Made by a program: the position numbers and the translations under genes
Shown: positions 59,601 to 64,000 of the stretch, one piece after another
Layout of the letters: every line of letters begins with the position of its first letter
Numbering within the stretch: position 1 is the first letter of the stretch
The notes under the pieces: model-generated
Told to the model about the DNA's origin: nothing
Database searches by the model: none
What the model saw: the letters and a program-made list of their open reading frames with translations, nothing else
Source of the DNA: Actinobacteria bacterium OV450
GTDB taxonomy: Bacteria > Actinomycetota > Actinomycetes > Streptomycetales > Streptomycetaceae
Assembly: GCA_001298555.1 (NCBI GenBank)
Contig: LJCW01000098.1
Coordinates: forward strand, 1 to 64,000
Reading direction: 5' to 3'
Length of the DNA stretch: 64,000 nt

Positions 59601-60971
59601 TCAGTTCAGCGTGAACCAGGCCGTCCGCGCCTTCTTCCACTCGGGGTGCGTGAGGTCCTTGGCGTCGACCCCGTCGCCGTACAGGTCCGCGGACCCGCTG
59701 TCCGTGATCAGCTGGACCCGCGCCCCCGCCACCGACAGGTCCGGCACGTCCACGACGGCCTCCCAGCCGCCCGGGTCCGCCGTCGGCAGGTCGGCCCGCT
59801 TGACCGGGGCGTGCCCCGCGACGCCGTCCCACTGGTAGAGCGCGTACGGGTCCGAGTTGTCGTCCGCCGCCCAGGAGCCGGCCAGGATCAGGTACTGGTT
59901 CGCCGCGTTCTTGCGGATGTCACGGATCGCCAGGCCGCCCAGGTCGAGCTCGATGCCCGCCCCGAAGGTGGCCTTGGTCCCGCTGGAGAGGACCTTGTCG
60001 AAGTTGGTCACGGGCACGATCAGCGCCTTGCCGCCCGGCACCGCCGGGGCCAGCGGGGCACGGAAGCCCAGGTAGGCGGTGGTGGTCGAGCCCGGGGCGA
60101 ACTCCAGGCCCTCCACGTTGAAGCCGTCGATCTGCTTGGGGGCCTCGCCCGCGGCCGTGCCCGCCGCGAAGCCGTAGCGGTTGCCGTTCGCCGTGTCCCA
60201 GGCCACCAGGTCGTCGCGGAGCCTCTTGTACGAGCGCCCGTACGCGAGCTGCGTGGCGGATCCGGAGCCGCTGACCGTGGTGGTGAAGACCGTGTTCCGG
60301 GGCGCCTTGTACTCGCCGTCCTTGTTGTTGCCGAGCGAGCCCGTCCAGTAGATGGTGTTGCCGATCAGGGTCGCCCCCTCGATGTCCACCTCCTTGGTGA
60401 CACCGAGCTGCGAGCTGAAGTCCCAGGTGCGGACCGGGGCGGCCGAGTGCGTGCGGTCGTACAGGCGCAGCACGTTGTTCTCGTCGTCGGCGACGACGGT
60501 GTAGCCGCCGCCGACGTCCACGGCGGCCGAGGAGTCCGAGGCTCCGGAGAAGTAGCGGGCGTCGGCCGGGTTCTGCACGGCGGCCGAGGCGGCGTAGGAG
60601 AGGGTCTTGGTGGCGCTCTTGCCGCCCAGCCCGGTCACCTTGACGGTGAGGTCGGTGTAGCCGCGGCCGCGCGCGGTGACGGCCAGCTGCCGCACCGCCC
60701 CGGTCCCGGTCACGCTCACGTCTGCGGTCCCGGCGACCGAGGCCCTGCTCGATGCGGACGCGCTGACGGTCAGCGCGGACGCGTCGGCGCCGCTCTGCCC
60801 CACGGTCACGTTCACCACGGGGTCCCCGACCGCGCCGACGGCGCCGGACAGGTACGACGCGGACAGGCCGATGGTCGGCGTCCCGTACGTCACCGCCTGG
60901 GCGGGTGCGACGGTGACCGTCCCGGCGACGACGAGCGCCGCGAGCCCTGCGATGCCAAGCTGCTTCTTCAT
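59601..60971 (-). CDS. secreted beta-propeller-like protein (DUF3616-type)
   Basis: 456-aa exported protein with a signal peptide (residues 2-27, ending APAQA). An Ig/cadherin-like Ser/Thr/Ala-rich domain spans about 28-130. A propeller-like domain follows with VADDENNVLRLYDR, EVDIEGATLIGNTIYWTGSLG, VEGLEFAPGSTT and LAIRDIRKNAANQYLILAG, resembling DUF3616 or esterase-like phytase propellers. Conserved Asp/Glu positions suggest calcium binding. The substrate is unknown. ATG 60971 begins MKKQLGIAG. Monocistronic. Confidence 0.72.
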   Translation of the reverse strand: MKKQLGIAGLAALVVAGTVTVAPAQAVTYGTPTIGLSASYLSGAVGAVGDPVVNVTVGQSGADASALTVSASASSRASVAGTADVSVTGTGAVRQLAVTARGRGYTDLTVKVTGLGGKSATKTLSYAASAAVQNPADARYFSGASDSSAAVDVGGGYTVVADDENNVLRLYDRTHSAAPVRTWDFSSQLGVTKEVDIEGATLIGNTIYWTGSLGNNKDGEYKAPRNTVFTTTVSGSGSATQLAYGRSYKRLRDDLVAWDTANGNRYGFAAGTAAGEAPKQIDGFNVEGLEFAPGSTTTAYLGFRAPLAPAVPGGKALIVPVTNFDKVLSSGTKATFGAGIELDLGGLAIRDIRKNAANQYLILAGSWAADDNSDPYALYQWDGVAGHAPVKRADLPTADPGGWEAVVDVPDLSVAGARVQLITDSGSADLYGDGVDAKDLTHPEWKKARTAWFTLN

Positions 60972-61152
60972 CGGTGTCCCCACGAGTCGGGCCGAGCGCG
61001 ATCCACGCGTCACGCCGTGACGGCCGTCGAGCAGGTTCGGCCACCGTGGCCAACTTCCGGTGCACTCCAATCGTCCACCGGACGAACACGCAGGGCCTCC
61101 CGGAAGCCGCAGGGCCGCGCCCCGCGGAAGCGGCGCAGGCCCGCCGGGGCAC

Positions 61153-61189
61153 GCGAAGGGCCCCCGGCGCAGTGCCGGGGGCCCTTCGC
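61153..61189 (-). terminator. terminator of the suf operon
   Basis: GCGAAGGGCCCCCGGC and GCCGGGGGCCCTTCGC form a perfect 16-bp stem with a 5-nt loop, 13 nt beyond the stop of the last suf-operon gene on the minus strand. Confidence 0.85.
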
Positions 61190-61202
61190 GAAGCGATACG
61201 GC

Positions 61203-61550
61203 TCAGACGTTGAAGCCGAGTGCGCGCAGCTGCTCGCGGCCGTCGTCCGTGATCTTGTCCGGGCCCCACGGGGGCATCCAGACCCAGTTGATGCGGAGTT
61301 CGTTGACGATGCCGTCCGTCGCCGACTTCGCCTGGTCCTCGATGACGTCGGTCAGCGGGCAGGCCGCCGAGGTCAGCGTCATGTCGAGGGTGGCGATGTT
61401 CGCGTCGTCGATGTGGATGCCGTAGATCAGGCCCAGGTTGACGACGTCGATCCCCAGCTCGGGGTCGACCACGTCGTAGAGGGCCTCGCGGACCTCCTCC
61501 TCGGTGGCCGGCTTGGTCGACGCCTCGGCGGGCGTCGCGTTCTCGGTCAT
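61203..61550 (-). CDS. DUF59 metal-sulfur cluster assembly factor (SufT/PaaD-like)
   Basis: 115-aa MIP18/DUF59 protein involved in maturation of Fe-S proteins. The family signature DPELGIDVVNLGLIY near residue 29 and TSAACPLTDVIEDQ with the conserved Cys near 64 are present, then NELRINWVWMPPWGPD. It is the last gene of the suf operon. Its ATG overlaps the sufU stop by 4 bp (ATGA) and a strong terminator follows. Confidence 0.92.
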   Translation of the reverse strand: MTENATPAEASTKPATEEEVREALYDVVDPELGIDVVNLGLIYGIHIDDANIATLDMTLTSAACPLTDVIEDQAKSATDGIVNELRINWVWMPPWGPDKITDDGREQLRALGFNV

Positions 61551-62011
61551 GCCGTCTTCCTCTCCGCGGCGTCACCCAGTGCCTGGGCCGTCGCGTCCTT
61601 CCAGGCCATCCAGCTCAGCAGAGCACACTTCACGCGAGCCGGGTACTTGGAGACGCCGACGAACGCGACCGCGTCCTCCAGCACCTCCTCCATGGCCTCG
61701 TCGGGCTCGATCTTGCCCTTCGACTGCATCATCTCCAGGAACACGCCCTGGATCTTCTGCGCCTCGGCCAGCTCCTTGCCGACGAGCAGCTCGTTCAGCA
61801 CGGACGCGCTGGCCTGGCTGATGGAGCAGCCCTGGCCCTCGTACGAGACGTCGGTGAGCGTCTCGCCGTCGTACTTCACGCGCAGCGTGATCTCGTCGCC
61901 GCACGTCGGGTTGACGTGGTGCACCTCGGCGTCGCCGTCGCGCAGGCCACGCCCGTGCGGGTGCTTGTAGTGGTCCAGGATCAGTTCCTGGTACATCGAA
62001 TCCAGCTTCAC
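61547..62011 (-). CDS. sufU: SufU-type Fe-S scaffold / zinc-dependent sulfurtransferase
   Basis: 154-aa SufU protein that accepts sulfur from SufS. The three conserved cysteines occur in NPTCGDEITL (near residue 37), GQGCSISQASAS (near 61) and VKCALLSWMAW (near 128), with the Asp of CGDE completing the zinc site. LDSMYQELILDHYKHPHGRG opens the protein. It begins with GTG at 62011, 22 bp after sufS, and overlaps the DUF59 gene. Confidence 0.94.
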   Translation of the reverse strand: MKLDSMYQELILDHYKHPHGRGLRDGDAEVHHVNPTCGDEITLRVKYDGETLTDVSYEGQGCSISQASASVLNELLVGKELAEAQKIQGVFLEMMQSKGKIEPDEAMEEVLEDAVAFVGVSKYPARVKCALLSWMAWKDATAQALGDAAERKTA

Positions 62012-62033
62012 TGCGTCGTCCTCGTCGCCCTCG

Positions 62034-63290
62034 TCAGCCGAAGAAGTTCCGTACGTGCTCCAGCCCGTCGATCAGCGCGTCGACGTCGGCCGGAGAGGAG
62101 TACAGGTAGAAAGACGCTCGCGTGGTCGCGGGAATTCCGTAGCGCAGGCAGACCGGGCGCGCGCAGTGGTGTCCCACGCGGACCGCGATGCCCTGCTCGT
62201 CCAGGACCTGGCCCACGTCGTGGGGGTGGATGTCACCGAGCGTGAAGGAGATCGCGGCGCCGCGGTCCTCGGCCGTCATCGGGCCGATGATCCGCAGGTC
62301 GGGGATCTCCAGCAGGCGCTTGACCGCGTACTCGGTGATCGCGTGCTCGTGCGCGGCGATCTTGTCCATGCCGATGGCGCTGAGGTAGTCCACGGCCGCG
62401 CCGAGGCCGACGGCCTGGGCGATCGGGGGCGTACCGGCCTCGAACTTGTGGGGCGCCGGGGCGTACGTCGAGGCGTGCATCGACACGGTCTCGATCATCT
62501 CGCCGCCGCCGAGGAACGGGGGCAGGTCCTCCAGGAGCTCCTGGCGGCCCCAGAGCACGCCGATGCCGGTCGGGCCGCACATCTTGTGGCCGGTGAAGGC
62601 CACGAAGTCGGCGCCGAGCGCCTGCACGTCGAGCGGCATGTGCGGAGCGGCCTGCGAGGCGTCGATCAGCACCAGCGCGCCGACCTCCTGCGCACGCCGG
62701 ACGATCGCCTCGACCGGGTTGATCGTGCCCATGATGTTGGAGACCAGCGTGAAGGAGACGATCTTCGTCTTCTCCGTGATGACCTCTTCGATGTCGGACA
62801 GGTCGAGCCGGCCGTCGTCGGTCAGGCCGAACCACTTCAGCTTCGCGCCGGTGCGCTGCGAGAGCAGCTGCCACGGGACGATGTTGGAGTGGTGCTCCAT
62901 CTCCGTGATGGCGATCTCGGTCTCGCGGTCGACCCGGTAGGGCTCGTCCGCCCAGCCGAGCATGTTCGCCACGAGGTTGAGCGATTCCGAGGCGTTCTTG
63001 GTGAAGATCACCTCGTCGCGGCTCGGCGCGTTGATGAAGGCGGCGACCTTGTCGCGGGCGCCCTCGTACAGCGCCGTGGCCTCCTCGGCGAGCACGTGCA
63101 CGCCGCGGTGGACGTTGGCGTTGTGCTGCTCGTAGTACTCGTTCAGCGCGTCGAGCACCTGGCGCGGCTTCTGCGAAGTCGCCGCGTTGTCCAGGTAAAC
63201 GATCTTCTTCCCGTCGTGGACCACGCGATCCAGAAGGGGGAAGTCCTTGCGGATCGCCTCGATGTCGAGGAGGCCAGGCAGCTGTGTCAC
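62034..63290 (-). CDS. sufS: cysteine desulfurase SufS
   Basis: 418-aa group II cysteine desulfurase that provides sulfur for Fe-S assembly. VYLDNAATSQKPRQVLDAL near residue 31, ITEMEHHSNIVPW near 128, the PLP lysine in FVAFTGHKMCGPTGIG near 234, and the active-site Cys in VRVGHHCARPVCLR near 372 are all seen. The GTG at 63290 overlaps the sufC stop by 4 bp, so the genes are translationally coupled. Confidence 0.96.
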   Translation of the reverse strand: MTQLPGLLDIEAIRKDFPLLDRVVHDGKKIVYLDNAATSQKPRQVLDALNEYYEQHNANVHRGVHVLAEEATALYEGARDKVAAFINAPSRDEVIFTKNASESLNLVANMLGWADEPYRVDRETEIAITEMEHHSNIVPWQLLSQRTGAKLKWFGLTDDGRLDLSDIEEVITEKTKIVSFTLVSNIMGTINPVEAIVRRAQEVGALVLIDASQAAPHMPLDVQALGADFVAFTGHKMCGPTGIGVLWGRQELLEDLPPFLGGGEMIETVSMHASTYAPAPHKFEAGTPPIAQAVGLGAAVDYLSAIGMDKIAAHEHAITEYAVKRLLEIPDLRIIGPMTAEDRGAAISFTLGDIHPHDVGQVLDEQGIAVRVGHHCARPVCLRYGIPATTRASFYLYSSPADVDALIDGLEHVRNFFG

Positions 63291-64000
63291 GCGGTTGCGC
63301 CACCCTTCACGTACTTGTCGTAGCCCTCGGCCTCCAGCTGGTCCGCCAGCTCGGCGCCACCGGACTCGGCGATGCGGCCGTTCGCGAACACGTGCACGAA
63401 GTCGGGCTTGATGTAGCGCAGGATGCGCGTGTAGTGGGTGATCAGCAGCGTGCCGACCTCACCGGTCTCACGGACGCGGTTGACGCCCTCGGAGACGATG
63501 CGCAGGGCGTCGACGTCCAGGCCGGAGTCGGTCTCGTCGAGGATCGCGATCTTCGGCTTGAGGAGCTCCAGCTGGAGGATCTCGTGGCGCTTCTTCTCAC
63601 CGCCGGAGAAGCCCTCGTTGACGTTGCGCTCGGCGAAGGCCGGGTCCATCTGGAGCTGCTCCATCGCGGACTTGACCTCCTTCACCCAGGTGCGCAGCTT
63701 CGGGGCCTCGCCGCGGATGGCGGTGGCCGACGTACGCAGGAAGTTGGAGACCGAGACGCCGGGGACCTCGACCGGGTACTGCATGGCGAGGAAGACGCCG
63801 GCACGGGCGCGCTCGTCGACGGACATCTCCAGGACGTCCTCGCCGTCGAGGGTCACGGTGCCACCGGTGACGGTGTACTTCGGGTGACCGGCGAGCGAGT
63901 ACGCCAGGGTGGACTTGCCGGAGCCGTTGGGGCCCATGATGGCGTGCGTCTCACCCTGCTTGACGGTGAGGTCGACACCCTTGAGGATCTCGCGGGCGCC
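63287..64000 (-). CDS. sufC: Fe-S cluster assembly ATPase SufC (5' end off window)
   Basis: ABC-type ATPase of the SufBCD scaffold complex. Translation continues to the right edge, where REILKGVDLTVKQGETHAIM precedes Walker A GPNGSGKSTL. The signature FSGGEKKRHEI, Walker B KIAILDETDSGLDVDALR and H-loop THYTRIL are present. Only the first few codons are missing. sufB and sufD are expected further right; the operon runs leftwards through sufS, sufU and DUF59. Confidence 0.95.
   Translation of the reverse strand, partial: GAREILKGVDLTVKQGETHAIMGPNGSGKSTLAYSLAGHPKYTVTGGTVTLDGEDVLEMSVDERARAGVFLAMQYPVEVPGVSVSNFLRTSATAIRGEAPKLRTWVKEVKSAMEQLQMDPAFAERNVNEGFSGGEKKRHEILQLELLKPKIAILDETDSGLDVDALRIVSEGVNRVRETGEVGTLLITHYTRILRYIKPDFVHVFANGRIAESGGAELADQLEAEGYDKYVKGGATA

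Noticed and set aside
1..64000. tRNA, rRNA, CRISPR, transposase or phage genes
   Set aside because: No cloverleaf, regularly spaced repeat-spacer array, DDE transposase or integrase was recognised in intergenic gaps or reading frames.

Overview
The window is chromosomal DNA from a high-GC actinomycete, almost certainly a Streptomyces or another member of the Streptomycetaceae. This rests on very GC-rich coding DNA, frequent GTG starts and 4-bp GTGA/ATGA stop-start overlaps. Lineage-typical genes also support it: an LAETG-anchored protein of the SCO1860 type, an Asp23/Gls24 operon with AmaP and DUF6286, and a CobE/CbiG-CobC fusion. There is no tRNA, rRNA, CRISPR array or insertion sequence. 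Nearly all of the window is ordinary core chromosome.

Layout. 1-4056: a partial sterol-desaturase-type hydroxylase, divergent from a NACHT-LRR NTPase that resembles bacterial NLR-like defence proteins. 4079-9074: a catabolic operon (acetoacetate decarboxylase-like, SDR, two tandem amidohydrolases), divergent from a TetR regulator across a perfect operator. 9215-12186: DEDDh exonuclease-BRCT protein, Cys-rich zinc protein, SURF1 and an SDR-like protein. 12215-14439: five-gene envelope-stress (Asp23) operon. 14440-16103: a degenerate tandem-repeat tract, an enoyl-CoA hydratase and a small HTH protein. 16438-18133: an ABC-F ATPase preceded by a seven-codon leader peptide. 18253-22464: zinc metallopeptidase, VOC protein, a repeat-type protein with a paralogue at 51396-52913, and an alpha/beta hydrolase. 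22750-24403: PHO box, Pit phosphate transporter and a partner membrane protein. 24465-33670: cobalamin riboswitch and late cobalamin genes (cobD, cobQ, fused chelatase ID, cobO, cobB, cobC) with a ZIP transporter on the other strand.

33781-41770: CapA-like protein, LAETG surface protein, amidohydrolase, aminotransferase with a decayed copy of its 3' end, DsbA/FrnE-like oxidoreductase, GNAT and a class B penicillin-binding protein. 41833-44945: two-component system with a membrane partner. 45039-47560: IclR regulator divergent from an aldehyde dehydrogenase across a perfect operator. 47744-55588: small proteins, a double TerD protein, PhoX with its own PHO box, a secreted nuclease-like protein and a GNAT. 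55746-60971: small membrane protein, dapD, an MFS exporter, a divergent HxlR-peroxiredoxin fusion regulator and a secreted propeller-like protein. 61203-64000: the end of the suf operon (sufC partial, sufS, sufU, DUF59).

The items most worth following are the HxlR-PrxQ fusion regulator with its palindromic divergent promoter, the NACHT-LRR protein, the leaderless MANLLAD leader in front of the ABC-F gene, and a recurring TAnnnT hexamer 6-8 nt before start codons that suggests many leaderless transcripts. All identifications were made by eye from translated sequence and remembered family signatures; no database search was run.
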